From contig CAVQCG010000004.1 of assembly GCA_963710975.1 (NCBI GenBank), positions 889,621 to 953,620 of the forward strand: a stretch of DNA of 64,000 nt, written 5' to 3'. This document shows positions 1-10,451 of this stretch, piece by piece. Below the pieces are notes generated by a model. The model saw only the letters and a list, made by a program, of their open reading frames with translations, was not told the origin of the DNA and ran no database searches. Position 1 is the stretch's first letter. Each line of letters begins with the position of its first letter. Source of the DNA: JBBQXH01 sp963710975. GTDB taxonomy: Bacteria > Actinomycetota > Thermoleophilia > Gaiellales > Gaiellaceae. The position numbers and the translations under genes are program-made.

Positions 1-1711
1 TTCCTTCCCTATCCCCCACCCACCCGGGGGGAACCCAGCAGGTCGCGCCCGGGAGCTCCACCACGGCGGGGCCGGCGACGTGGATCGGCGCGGCGGCAGC
101 GAACTCGATGTGAGGGCCCGGCCGCACGTCGGCCGTTCGTATCGCGACGAGCTCGAGCTGCCGCTCGCGGTCGGCGTATCCGTATCGCTCCTCGTGGCTG
201 AGGTGGAATCGCTCTTCGAGGTCGGCCCCGAGACCGACGGTCAGCTCGAACGACTGCCCTCGATAGCGGAGATCGGCCTCACCCTCCTCGGGCAGCTCGC
301 CCACCTCCGCGAGCGGCCGCACGACCGACCGGACGTGATCGCGTCGCTCGTCGCTCGCCACGAGACCCAGAGCAGACAGGACGCCCGCCGCCTCGGGAAC
401 GAGCACGGTTTCGATGTCGAGCTGCTCGGCGAGCGAGCACGCGTGCAGCGGCCCCGCACCCCCGAACGCAACGAGTGCGAAGTCTCGTGGATCATGGCCC
501 CGCTCGACCGAGACGACGCGGAGCGCACGCAGCATCTCGGCATTCACGACGTCGACGACTCCAGCCGGGTCGATGCCGGCGAGGGCTGCGGTCGCGGCGC
601 GCCGATCGAGCTCGAGACCGCCCGGTAGACGGTCGGGCAGACGCCCGAGAAGGAGGTTCGCGTCAGTCACCGTTGGCCGGGTTCCGCCCCTCCCGTAGCA
701 CGCGGGGCCCGGATCGGCCCCGGCGCTTTCCGGGCCGACCCGCAGAGCCCCACCCGCGTCGACCCAGGCGAGAGACCCCCCACCGGCACCCACGGTGTGG
801 ATGTCGACGCTCGGCAGCCTGATCGGTAGACCACCGACATGGCGTTCGCTGGAACGCTCGGCCAGCCCGTCGACGATCAGGCAGACGTCGGTCGAGGTGC
901 CCCCCATGTCGAATGAGATCGCGCGGTCGAAGCCGGCCTGCCGCGCGACGAGGCTTGCCCCGACGACACCTCCTGCGGGCCCGGAGACGAGGATCCACGA
1001 GGGATGAGCCGCGGCTTCCTCGAGCGTTGCGACACCACCCGACGAGCGCATGACAAGCGGCTCGGGAAGGCCCGCCTCGGCACACCGCGTCGCCAGGGCG
1101 CGCAGGTAGCGGGAGACAACGGGCCCGAGGTACGCGTCCGCGGCCGTCGTCGACGCGCGCTCGTACTCGCGAAACTCCGGCGACACTTCGTGTGACGCGA
1201 CGACGTGAGCTGACGGAAGCCGTCGGCGAATCTCGTCAGCGACAGCGCGTTCGTGACTCGGGTCCCGGAACGCGAAGAGGAGGCAGATCGCGACCGCCTC
1301 CGCCTCGAAATCCGCGAGCGTCGACAGGTCGAGCGGAGCGATCGTGCCCTCGGGCCCGATACGCTCGCGAACGCCGAAGCAGAGATCGAGTGGCGCAAGC
1401 GGCTCCGGATGCGACACGCAGAGCCGGTACAGATCGGGACGGGTCTGGCGGCGCAGGAAGAGGAGATGCTCGAATCCTTCGGTTGCGACGAAGGCCGTGC
1501 GCGCCCCCTTCCGCTCGAGCAGCGCGTTCGTCGCAACAGTCGTCCCGTGCGTGAACCGCTCGACGTTTCTGGCGCCGACGGCTTGCGCGACGGCGATCAC
1601 CGAGTCGTCCTGGTGACGTGCCGTCGGCACCTTTGCCGTTCGCAGACTCCCTTCCTCGAGCAGAACAGCATCGGTGAAGGTACCCCCCACGTCGATACCG
1701 AGAATCGCCAC
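1..1711 (-). CDS. Hydantoinase/5-oxoprolinase family protein, A-type subunit (3' end outside window)
   Basis: ATP-dependent ring-opening amidohydrolase family (HyuA/OplA N-terminal type), acting on hydantoins or 5-oxoproline; the substrate cannot be told from sequence. A GTG start at 1711 gives MAILGIDVGGTFTDAVL, the family's N-terminal phosphate-binding motif. Later come HGTTVATNALLERKGA (about residue 55), the actin-like SGPAGGVVGA, SFDMGGTSTDVCL (about 265) and TVGAGGGSLAWVD. Near the window edge the frame reads AVVELPGATCWVPPGW, normally about 20 residues from the C-terminus, so only the last few codons are missing. About 590 residues is slightly short for the family. The usual B-subunit partner is not visible; it may lie to the left. 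The gene is divergent from the cupin gene, with an 84-base shared promoter region. Confidence 0.85.
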   Translation of the reverse strand, partial: MAILGIDVGGTFTDAVLLEEGSLRTAKVPTARHQDDSVIAVAQAVGARNVERFTHGTTVATNALLERKGARTAFVATEGFEHLLFLRRQTRPDLYRLCVSHPEPLAPLDLCFGVRERIGPEGTIAPLDLSTLADFEAEAVAICLLFAFRDPSHERAVADEIRRRLPSAHVVASHEVSPEFREYERASTTAADAYLGPVVSRYLRALATRCAEAGLPEPLVMRSSGGVATLEEAAAHPSWILVSGPAGGVVGASLVARQAGFDRAISFDMGGTSTDVCLIVDGLAERSSERHVGGLPIRLPSVDIHTVGAGGGSLAWVDAGGALRVGPESAGADPGPACYGRGGTRPTVTDANLLLGRLPDRLPGGLELDRRAATAALAGIDPAGVVDVVNAEMLRALRVVSVERGHDPRDFALVAFGGAGPLHACSLAEQLDIETVLVPEAAGVLSALGLVASDERRDHVRSVVRPLAEVGELPEEGEADLRYRGQSFELTVGLGADLEERFHLSHEERYGYADRERQLELVAIRTADVRPGPHIEFAAAAPIHVAGPAVVELPGATCWVPPGWVGDREG

Positions 1712-1795
1712 AGTCCAGATTCAACACGACCGGGGGACGCCCGGCCGCCTTTCGTAGACTCAGCTGGCACGGTTCTTCGACGAGGAGGCCCACTC

Positions 1796-2209
1796 ATGGC
1801 AGACCCGCCCTACACGGCAGTGCAGCTCTCCGACATCCCGATCGGTGCCGCGCCGGAGCCAGGCTCGTACGAATGGCGACCGGTGCGTCACTACCTGGGC
1901 GTTCAGAGCTTCGGCGTCAACGCGATGACAGCGGTTTCCCCCGGCGACTGGGTGATCGGCGAGCACTCGGAGACCGAGGAGAGCGCAACGAGGCACGAGG
2001 AACTCTTCTTCGTTGCTTCGGGGCGCGCGACATTCGTCGTCGCAGGCCAGGAATTCGACGCGCCGTCAGGGACGTTCGTTCACGTTCCAGACCCCGATGT
2101 CCGCCGTGGCGCACGCGGAGTCGAGCCCGGTACCACGATCATCGCGATCGGCGCAGAGCCCGGGGCCGCGTTCACGGTGTCGAGATGGGAGCAAGAGTCC
2201 CTGGCGTGA
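1796..2209 (+). CDS. Small cupin-domain protein
   Basis: A 137-residue single-domain cupin. ATG at 1796 follows a good ribosome site (GAGGAGG, about 7 bases upstream). The cupin core is HEELFFVASGRATFVVAG (residues about 65-82) followed by the second motif region GTFVHVPDPDVRRGAR. The first motif keeps His and Glu (HEE), but the second has no clear metal-binding His, so metal binding is uncertain. The function is unknown; small cupins like this are often sensors or isomerases. The stop codon overlaps the GTG start of the downstream glycosylase gene, so the two are probably co-transcribed. Confidence 0.75.
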   Translation: MADPPYTAVQLSDIPIGAAPEPGSYEWRPVRHYLGVQSFGVNAMTAVSPGDWVIGEHSETEESATRHEELFFVASGRATFVVAGQEFDAPSGTFVHVPDPDVRRGARGVEPGTTIIAIGAEPGAAFTVSRWEQESLA

Positions 2210-3123
2210 GAGAGCCGCTCGCCGAGATCGAGCTCGTCGGAGCGGGCGGTGAGCCCGTCGATCTGCAGCGGACGATCTCCTCACACGGCCTCGTCGAGCT
2301 CCCACCGCTGCGCGTCGACGGCGGGACGCTCGAGGTCACGCTTCGGGTGCGAGGGATGCGCCCCCGGACCGTGATCGTGGCCCGCGCTGGCCCCGGGCTG
2401 GCCGGGCTCACCGTGCTCGGTCAGAGCCCCGGCGTCCACGAAACGAGATTACTGACGGCAGGCGTCCGCCACCTGCTTCGCCTCGACCAGGATCTCTCGC
2501 CCTTCTATGCGCTGGCGGCGACGGATCCCGCTCTGGCCTGGGCGACGACCGGCGCCGGGCGCATGGTGCGAAGCCCGACCGTGTTCGAAGACGTCGTGAA
2601 GACGATCTGTACCACCAACTGCGCGTGGTCAGCAACCGTCCGAATGGTCGGAGCCCTCGTCCAGCATCTCGGCGAGCCCGCCCTCGGTGCACCTCCGACC
2701 GGAGCGCAAGGACGCGCGTTTCCGACCCCGGCTGCGATGGCTGAAGCCGGCGAGACGTTCTATCGCGACACCGTCAGAGCAGGCTACCGTGGCCGCTACC
2801 TGGAGACGCTCGCCCGAGACGTCGCAGCGGGGTCGATCGATCTCGAGGCACTTGGCGAGGGCGATCCCGGCGAGCTTCCGGACACAGAGGTCGAGCGCCG
2901 CTTGCTCGAGCTGCCGGGCGTGGGCCCGTACGCGGCTGCCCACATCATGATGATGCTCGGACGGTACTCACAACTCATCCTCGATTCCTGGACAAGGCCG
3001 ACCTACGCTCGTGTCACGGGTGGCCGGCCGGTCAAGGACGCCACGATCGTCCGTCGGTTCCGCCGCTACGGGCCCTACGCGGGCCTTGCCTTCTGGCTGA
3101 CGGTCACACGCGACTGGGTCTGA
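2206..3123 (+). CDS. HhH-GPD superfamily DNA glycosylase (AlkA/OGG-like)
   Basis: Base-excision repair glycosylase of the helix-hairpin-helix GPD superfamily, 305 residues. The N-terminal half (about 1-90) is a variable beta domain as in AlkA/OGG1. The helical core contains TVFEDVVKTICTTNCAW, the HhH hairpin LLELPGVGPYAAAHI (about residues 240-254), and LGRYSQLILDSWTRP, whose Asp is in the position of the catalytic aspartate. The helix before it carries neither the catalytic Lys of OGG1 nor an iron-sulfur Cys cluster, which points to a monofunctional AlkA-type enzyme; the damaged base is unknown. GTG at 2206 overlaps the cupin stop; ATG at 2185 in the same frame is an alternative start. Confidence 0.8.
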   Translation: MREPLAEIELVGAGGEPVDLQRTISSHGLVELPPLRVDGGTLEVTLRVRGMRPRTVIVARAGPGLAGLTVLGQSPGVHETRLLTAGVRHLLRLDQDLSPFYALAATDPALAWATTGAGRMVRSPTVFEDVVKTICTTNCAWSATVRMVGALVQHLGEPALGAPPTGAQGRAFPTPAAMAEAGETFYRDTVRAGYRGRYLETLARDVAAGSIDLEALGEGDPGELPDTEVERRLLELPGVGPYAAAHIMMMLGRYSQLILDSWTRPTYARVTGGRPVKDATIVRRFRRYGPYAGLAFWLTVTRDWV

Positions 3124-3127
3124 CGAC

Positions 3128-4458
3128 GTGACGGCACGACTCCCCATGCGGGGCCCGCTCCACGAGCGGTTGGCGGATCGCGCGGCGGCCGGGAGGCCGC
3201 TCCGGGTCATCCTGATCGGCGCCGGAACCTTCGGAACGATGCTCCTCGCCCAGCTGCGACACCTTCGCGGCATCGACCTCGCGGGCGTGGCCGACTCGCT
3301 CGGCGGATCGCGCCCGCCGCGCGCTCGATCTCTCCGAGTGGCCGGGAACCGTCCCCGTCACCGACGATGCGGTCGACCTGATCCAGGCATCTGGCGCCGA
3401 CGTGGTCGTCGAGGCCACGGGCTCCCCCATCGCGGGGATCGAGCACGCGCTGTCGGCTATAGGCAGCGGCTCCCACGTCGTGATGGTGACGGTGGAGGCC
3501 GATGCACTCGTGGGGCCTGCCCTGGCCGAGCGCGCCCGGACGGCCGGAGTCGTCTACAGCCTCGCCTACGGCGACCAGCCTGCGCTCGTGTGCGAGCTCG
3601 TCGACTGGGCGCGAGCATGCGGGCTCGAAGTCGTGTGCGCAGGGAAGGGAACGAAATACCTCCCCGCCTACCACGGTTCGACGCCCGAGACGGTGTGGGA
3701 GAGCTACGGTCTCACCGCCGACGAGGCCGCCGGACAGGGATTCAATCCCAGGATGTTCAATTCGTTCGTCGACGGCACGAAGTCCGCGATCGAGATGGCC
3801 GCGATCGCGAACGCGACCGGACTGCGTCCTCAGGCCGAAGGCCTGCGGTTTCCGCCCTGCGGTGCGGAGCGGCTGGCGCGCGTGTGTATTCCGGTGGAGG
3901 ACGGCGGCTCTCTCACCCGGACGGGCACTGTCGAGGTCGTGTCGAGCCTCGCCCGGAACGGCACCCCCGTCGAGAACGACCTTCGCTGGGGCGTCTACGT
4001 GACGTTCGAAGCGCCGAGCGACTACGTGCGTTCGTGCTTCGAAGCCTACGGTCTCGCGACCGGCGCGGGCGGCCGGTACGCGGCCCTCTATCGCCCGTAC
4101 CACCTGATCGGCCTCGAGACCCCCGTGAGCGTCCTCCGCGCCGGCCCTCGACGGCGAGGCAACCGGAACACCCCGCTCCTTCGAGGCAGACGTGGTCGCG
4201 ACGGCGAAGCGAGACCTCCTGCCGGGGGACGTCCTCGACGGAGAGGGCGGCGCGACCGTCTGGGGCCGCCTCGCCCCTGCAGACGTCTCGCTCGCCGGGG
4301 AAGCGCTCCCGATCGGCCTCGCCGACGGCCGGCGGCTCGTACGCGGCGTCAAGGCCGGCTCCGTCGTGGGCCAGTCCGACGTGGAGGACCCTCACCCGAG
4401 CGCAGCTCTCGACCTGCGCCGAGAGCTCGAGCCCATGATGGGGATCGACTCCCGCTGA
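3128..4458 (+). CDS. SAF-domain NAD(P)-dependent dehydrogenase (homoserine dehydrogenase-like), two apparent frameshifts
   Basis: Rossmann-fold oxidoreductase with a C-terminal SAF domain (the COG4091 type, distantly like homoserine dehydrogenase); substrate unknown. The GTG start at 3128 lies 4 bases after the glycosylase stop. The N-terminus shows the NAD-binding LRVILIGAGTFGTMLL; the middle contains VVVEATGSPIAGIEHAL and GKGTKYLPAYHGSTPETVW; the end (about residues 355-443) is the SAF part AKRDLLPGDVLDGEGG. The reading frame changes at about 3300 and 4143. In both places removing one G restores a continuous family-like protein, and the span is two bases over a multiple of three. Two sequencing insertions are therefore more likely than a pseudogene. 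Confidence 0.7.
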
Positions 4459-4485
4459 GGGCGCTCCGTCTCCGGGCCTCCTGCT

Positions 4486-5193
4486 TCAGATCGCCGGCGC
4501 GACGAGCCGGTAACCGACGCCCCACACGTTCACCACGTACCTGCTGTCTCCGTGGCCATTGAGCTTGCGGCGCAGCCGGCTCGCGTGGGAGTCGAGAGTC
4601 CGCGTCCGGCCAAGGCTGCGGAAACCCCAGACGTCGCGAAGGAGCTCCTCCTTCTTGAAGACGCGCTCGGGCTCCTCGGCGAGCGCCACGAGCAGGTCGT
4701 ATTCCTTCGCCGAGAGGAACACCGAGTGTCCGGAGACCCGCACGGTTCGGGAAAGGCGATCGAGCTCGATCTCGCCGACCCGGATCTGCTCACGGCGAGC
4801 CGGGCCTGCTGCCCGCCTGAGCACGGCCCGCATGCGAGCGAGAAGCTCCTCGTAGACGAACGGCCGCACGACGTAATCGTCACAGCCGCGCGCGAACCCC
4901 CGCACCCGGTCGACGGGGTCTCCGCGCTCGCTGACGAGGATGACCGGAACGTCGCGGTTCCACGCCCTGCCCGGCTCGCCCTCTCGAAGCCTGCGACAGA
5001 CCTCGAACCCGGACGCATCCGGAAGCCGCACGTCGAGGAGAACGAGATCGGGATCGACGCACTCGACGAGCTCCAGCGCCCGCCCACCTCGATCAGCGGA
5101 GACCACGTCGAACCCGTCGTCGGTCAGCTGCTGCTCGAGGAACGAACGGATCTTGAGCTCGTCCTCGACGACGAGTACCGCTTCACCTGCCAT
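4486..5193 (-). CDS. OmpR-family response regulator
   Basis: 235 residues: receiver domain (1-120) and C-terminal winged helix (about 135-232). The acidic pair is VVEDE, the phospho-acceptor Asp is in LVLLDVRLPDASGF, and the DNA-binding wing ends in VVNVWGVGYRLV. In the receiver the nearly invariant Lys of the K-P-F motif is Arg (YVVRPFVYEEL), which in known receivers affects phosphorylation-dependent switching. No histidine kinase gene adjoins it, so it is an orphan or is served at a distance. It is convergent with the SAF-dehydrogenase gene, 27 bases away. Confidence 0.85.
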   Translation of the reverse strand: MAGEAVLVVEDELKIRSFLEQQLTDDGFDVVSADRGGRALELVECVDPDLVLLDVRLPDASGFEVCRRLREGEPGRAWNRDVPVILVSERGDPVDRVRGFARGCDDYVVRPFVYEELLARMRAVLRRAAGPARREQIRVGEIELDRLSRTVRVSGHSVFLSAKEYDLLVALAEEPERVFKKEELLRDVWGFRSLGRTRTLDSHASRLRRKLNGHGDSRYVVNVWGVGYRLVAPAI

Positions 5194-5262
5194 GTCGACG
5201 ACGTTACCACCGGCTTCCGCACGCCTCCAGATGTCCTTTCGCGTAAAAGCGTGTCAAGCGAT

Positions 5263-6917
5263 CTACACCCGGCCGCTTCGGATGACCGCCACGATGAGCC
5301 ACGCGGCCGCGATGAACGAGATGACAAAGCCACCGATGGCCAGGACGTTGACGCCGACGACATCCGGTCCCGCCTTCACCGTGCCGGCAAGGATCGCGGA
5401 ACCGATGACTCCGGCGGCGCAGAGAAGCGCAACGACCCCACGGTTCGCGAGAATGTCGAACTTGTGGAGCAGCTCGTCGAGCCTCGGGTACCGGATGCCG
5501 ATCTCGAACTGCCCATCGCGAACCTCCTCGAGCGTGTCGCTCAGCTGGAGCGGGAATCGGCGAACAACCCGCGCGTAGTCCCTCGTTTCGTCCCGTGCCC
5601 GACTGACGACTCGCCGCGGGCGGAACCGCTCGATCAGGAGGTCGCGCGCATACGGCTTTGCCACCTCGAAGACGTTGAAGTCCGGGTACAGCTCGACCCC
5701 AACCGATCCGAGCGTCGCGATCGCCTTGTCGAGGAGCACGAAGCGTGTCGGCAGCTGCAGGTTCATCCGGTAGATCAGCGCGAACGCCTCACGGATCACC
5801 TGCAGCGGGTCGATATCGGAGAGGCTTGCGCCCGAAGTACCTGTCGTAGACGGCCCGAAGCTCGTCGATGAACTGCTGCTCCTGCTCCTTCGGGAAGCGA
5901 ACCCCGAGATCGGCAAGCCGCCCCGGTAGCGCCTCGATGTTCTCGTTCGCGGCATCGATGAAGAGTCCGGTGAGCTTCGACATGTCGTCGCGCGAAAGCG
6001 TCCCGACCTGCCCGAAGTCGACGAGCCCGAGCCGACCCGGGCCGAGAACGAGGACGTTGGCGGGATGCGGATCCGCATGGAAGAAGCCGTGTCGGAAGAT
6101 CATCGTCATCCACGAGTCGGCGATGAGATATGCAAGCGCCCGACGTCCACGTGGGTCGAGCCCGTCGCTATCGATGTCGGCAACCTGGGTGCCGTCGAGG
6201 AACTCGAGCGTCAGGACGCGGCCGCCGCAGTACCCCGGGTAGACCCGAGGGACGCGGACGCTCTGGGAGGACGCGAAGTTCGCGCGGAACCGCTCGGCGT
6301 TTCGCGCTTCGGTGCGGTAGTCGAGCTCCTGCCGGATCGAGCGAGCGAACTCGTCGACGAGGCTCACGGTGTCGATGAACCGAAGGGCCTTCACGCGTTG
6401 CTTCATGATCTTCGCGGCCTGATAGAGCAGCTGGAGGTCGGCCTCGACCTGGCGCGGCGCTTCCGGCCGCTGAACCTTCACCGCGACGTGCCGGCCGTTC
6501 GGGAGCACCGCGCGGTGGACCTGGCCGATCGATGCCGCTGCGATCGGCAGCTCGTCGAACTCGAGGAAGAGCTGCTCGACAGTGAGCTCCAGCTCCTGCT
6601 GCACCGTCTGCTCCACCTCGGCGAACGGAAAGGGCCGCACGTCGTCCTGGAGCGAGCGAAGCTCGAACACGATGTCCGGAGGGACGATGTCCGGCCTCGT
6701 CGAGAGCAGCTGACCGAACTTCACGAAGGTCGGCCCGAGCTCCTCGAGCATCTCGCGTAGTCGCCGGGCTCGAGCTGGAGCCTTCGCCGGCGTCGAGCTC
6801 CTCCTGCGACAGCCGGAGCGGGTGCAGGCCGAAGTGTCGCTCCTTGAACAGGTAGCCGAAGCCATGCCGCGCAGCGACCTGGGTGATCTCCGAGAGACGC
6901 CGCCGGGTGGCCGGCAT
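5263..6917 (-). CDS. ABC1/UbiB/AarF-family atypical kinase, two apparent frameshifts
   Basis: Atypical protein-kinase-like ATPase of the UbiB/COQ8 family, associated elsewhere with isoprenoid quinone metabolism; the target here is unknown. The hallmark KxGQ motif is FVKFGQLLSTRPD, the Ala-rich loop is PIAAASIGQVHRA, the Lys strand is VAVKVQRP, the catalytic loop is FFHADPHPANVLVL, and the metal-binding motif is LVDFGQVG. Two hydrophobic segments near the C-terminus (around RGVVALLCAAGVIGSAIL and NVLAIGGFVISFIAAAWL) anchor it in the membrane, as usual. The frame changes near 6765 and at 5832 (an extra C in TTCGGGCGCAAGC). The span is two bases over a multiple of three, so two insertion errors are likely. 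Confidence 0.75.
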
Positions 6918-7041
6918 GCGGCGCAGTCTAAGTGCTTCCGGCCGGAGGTACGGTCACGATCCTGGCGGTGAAAGCAAGCCGAGGACGCCGCCCGGCGCTG
7001 CTTGCAGCCGCCAGGGCGGACTGTAAATCCGACCGGGGGCA

Positions 7042-7485
7042 CTAGGGTCGCGTCTCTGGGGGCGCGTCGGGCTTGGCTGCCTCTGCCGCCTTGCGCTCGA
7101 GGATTCGCAGTCGATGCTCGAGCTGCGCGACCCGCAATTCGAGATCCTCGATCGTCGGCTCGGTCACGAGTCCAACCTCGCGGAAGAGACCGGCCATCGC
7201 GGACGCCGCCCGGTCGGTGAGCCGCGCCGTCCCGCGCACCGGTGGTGCGTCCTGGTCAGCAACCGGATCGTCGGCACTACGCTCAGATCCGCGCTTCACG
7301 AGATCGTCCATGATCGCCTCCGCCTTGTCGCGTGTCAGAGCGAGTGCGCCGATGCCTGCGAGGAGGAGGTGGTTCGCGAGGTCGGTGCTCGACTCGTCTG
7401 CTTCCGTTCCCGCCTCGCCGATCTCCGGCTCTCCGACTGGCTCGGTTACCTCTCCGTTCTTGCTGTCGTCAGCGTGCTCGCCCAT
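7042..7485 (-). CDS. Phasin-like coiled-coil protein
   Basis: 147 residues with a charged N-terminus, the hydrophobic helix LLLAGIGALALTRDKAEAIM (about residues 45-64), a stretch of basic and acidic residues, and a C-terminal coiled coil VAQLEHRLRILERKAAEA. The LGALALTRDKAE-type helix followed by VKRG is what I know from actinobacterial proteins annotated as phasin family; a role at polyhydroxyalkanoate granules is not proven. The ATG at 7485 overlaps the last 17 bases of secDF, so translation is probably coupled. Confidence 0.6.
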   Translation of the reverse strand: MGEHADDSKNGEVTEPVGEPEIGEAGTEADESSTDLANHLLLAGIGALALTRDKAEAIMDDLVKRGSERSADDPVADQDAPPVRGTARLTDRAASAMAGLFREVGLVTEPTIEDLELRVAQLEHRLRILERKAAEAAKPDAPPETRP

Positions 7486-10430
7486 GGGGCCTCGTCCTTC
7501 GTCGCCTGCGCCGCTCCTCCCGGCGTGCCGCCGGGTCGGCGGGACGTGCCGGCTCGCTGCCCGCTCCACCCGTGTCGCCCTCGTCGGCGTCAGACGCGGG
7601 TACCGCCGACTCGGAGTCGGTTCCAGCCTGGTCGGCGTCCGTGACCGGCGACTCTGCGATTGGCGCGGCGCCTCCGTCGGTCGGGGCGTCGTCGGTGACC
7701 ACCGGAACGTCGTCGGCGACCGCAGTCGACGGCTGAGGAGACGCACCGTTCCCGGCGGGCTCGACGGGAGCCTCGGGCTTCGCACGCCGCCTGTCCCGTC
7801 GCGACAGCGACCTGCGAGCCGCACTCGCCGTTGCGACGGCCGCACCGCCGAGCGCCGCGTCGGGCTCTGGGTCGAGCATCTTCTCGACGGGCTCGTTCTC
7901 GCCCTTGCGTGCCGCGTACTCGGGCTCGCGCTCCTTGATGACGGTGAGGAGCGGCGTCGCGATGAAGATCGTCGAGTACGCACCGGACACGATGCCCACG
8001 AGGAGTGCGAACGCGAAGTCCTTCAGTGTGTCCCCGCCGAAGATCAACAGGCTGATCACCGGCAGGAGCGTGATGAACGTCGTTGCAAGCGACCGGCGGA
8101 TCGTCTCCCAGAGAGATTGGTTTGCGATCGCGGCGAAGCTGGAGCGCCGCATGAGCGGGATGTTCTCGCGGATGCGGTCGAAGATGATGATCGTGTCGTA
8201 GATCGAGTACCCGAGGATGGTGAGCACGGCGGCAATCGTCGCCGTCGTCATCTCCCGCTGGGTCAGGGAGTAGATGCCGAGCGTGATCACGATGTCGTGC
8301 ACGAGCGCGACGAGAACCGGGATTGCGAACTTCCACTGGAAGCGCAAGCTGATGTAGGCGACGATCAGGAGCAGCGAGACGATGATCGCGAGGATCGCGC
8401 CCCGCAGGATCTGGGAGCTGAAGCTCCCGGACACGTTCTGAATCGAGTACGACTCGACGTTCAGGCCGTTCTGGAGGGTCCGCTGCAACTCCGCCTGATT
8501 GTCGGGCGTCAGCGACTCCGTCCTGATCTGGAAGCTCGAGAAGCGGCCGTCGGTCTCGGAGCCACGCCCCTGAACCACGGCGCTCCCGGGGATGATCGCC
8601 GACGCCTCCTCGCGGACTCTGTCGACGGTCACGCGGCACCTTCGTCTCGAAGGCGACCTGGCTGCCACCCTTGAAGTCGATCCCGAGGTTGAGCCCCTGC
8701 CACCCGAGCGAGACCACGCTGATGAGGACGACGGCTCCCGAGACCGCGAACCAGTACTTGCGCCTGCCGATGAAGTCGATCCGCTGCCAGCGGGGGATCT
8801 TCATCGCGCTGGCGCCCATGAAGGCCGGGTTGTCGAACCACTTGAAGCCCGACAGCAAGCCCAGGAGCGCCCGCGTTGCCGCGACGGCTGTGAACATCGA
8901 GATCGCCGTACCGATGAGCAGCATCAGGGCAAAGCCCTTGACGCCTGCGGTCGCGACGGCGAAGAGGACGAACGCCGTGATCATCGTCACGACGTTCGCG
9001 TCGATGATCGTCTTGAAGCCCTTCTGGTAGCCGGTGGGTATCGCGGCACGGACCGATCGGCCGTTCCGGACCTCTTCCTTGATGCGTTCGAAGATGACGA
9101 CGTTCGCGTCTGCGGCAACGCCGATCGTCAGGATCAGGCCGGCGAACCCGGGAAGCGTCAGGGTGACGTTGAAGAGCAGCAGCGCCCCGTACAGAAGCGC
9201 GCCGTAGATCGCGAGGCCGATGATCGCGACGAGGCCGAGGAAGCGATAGAAGAGAAGCAGGAAGATCGCGACCGCGATCAGGCCGCCGATCGCGGCGATG
9301 AGCGCCTCGCGAAGCGAGTCCTTCCCGAGCGTCGCTGAGATGTCCGTGCGGTCGACCTGCTCGAACCGAACGGGGAGCGCACCGGTCTGAAGGACGAGCG
9401 CCAGGTCTTTGGCCTCCTGCACCGATGCGAGGCCGGTGATCTGGGCCGAGTTCCCTGCGATGCCGTCCGGGTACTGCTCGTAGTCGATCGACGGCCACGA
9501 GCGGATCTCGTTGTCGAGCACGATCGCGAAGTGCTGGAGGAGTGGGTCCGGGCTCGCGAGGACCTGCGTCTGCGTCTTGCCTCGAACCGCGAGCTCCCGC
9601 GTGATGTCGTGGAACGTGTCCGCGCCTTTGTCCGTGAACTGCATGACGACGATCGGCTGGTTCGTCTGGTCGAAGTCCTGCCGCGTGCCGCGGAGCTTCA
9701 GGTCGTCACCGGTCATCTCCGGAACAGGCGCGTCGGCGTTCGTGGGCTGGTGGTTGAAGAGGTAGTAGTACGTCGTGCCCGGAGCCGGTGCTCCGTTCAG
9801 GCCCGGACAGACGACTGCCGTGTCGGCGCTGCAGGTCAGGATGATGCGGTTCGCCGGCACGGCGAGGAACTCAGAGCCGGCGGGCGCCTTTCCATCCGGA
9901 AGCTGATCGAGAACGTCCTGCTTCGTCGGCTCGGGCCCTGCGAGCAGCCTCTTGTCCTTCCCGTAGAGGTACCAGGCGCTCGGCGTCCCCTTCTTCGCGT
10001 CCTTCTGCACGGCTTTGAGCACCGGGTACAGGGCGTTGCGGGCTACGGGAAAGCCCTGTGAAGAGATGGACGGCGCGACGAGGTCGCCTTCCAGGTCGTA
10101 GAACTCGAGCTGCGCCGTCTTGCCGATGATGTCGGCAGCGCGCGCCTGATCGTGGACACCCGCGAGCTCGATGACGATCTGGTTCTTGCCCTGCTTGCGG
10201 ATCTCGGGCTCGGCGACTCCGAGCTTGTCCACGCGGCTCCGCATGATCTCGATCGACCTGTCGAGGTCCGCCGTGGTGATCTCCTGACCCGGCGGCGGCT
10301 GCGCCTCGAGGACGACCTCGAGACCTCCCTGGAGGTCGAGCCCGAGCGTAGGGCTCTTCGTGATCGCGAGGGCGATGGCACCACCCACGAGAGCCACGAC
10401 GAGCAGGAGAATCAGGCGGTACCGGCGCAT
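7469..10430 (-). CDS. secDF: Fused protein-export membrane protein SecD-SecF, one apparent frameshift
   Basis: Proton-driven accessory subunit of the Sec translocon that pulls exported proteins across the membrane. SecD part: first TM MRRYRLILLLVVALVGGAIA, the D1 motif LGLDLQGGLEVVLE, the large extracytoplasmic domain, then the five-TM block with GVAADANVVIFERIKEE. SecF part begins around IPRWQRIDFIGRRKYWF and carries GIDFKGGSQVAFE and SIYDTIIIFDRIREN. Both halves lie in one gene without an intervening stop. One frame change at about 8637 is fixed by removing a C, and the total length is one base over a multiple of three. After the last TM there is a long acidic/Ala-rich cytoplasmic tail. It follows yajC in the usual queA-tgt-yajC-sec order. 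Confidence 0.88.
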
Positions 10431-10451
10431 CTGACGAGAGTAGCGGCCGGG

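Noticed and set aside
7073..8674. 533-codon plus-strand frame opposite the SecF region
   Set aside because: Antisense of SecDF with no recognisable motif.
7469..10430. Separate secD and secF genes
   Set aside because: No stop or start lies between the SecD TM block and the SecF N-terminus; the only break is a frameshift within SecF that one extra C explains.
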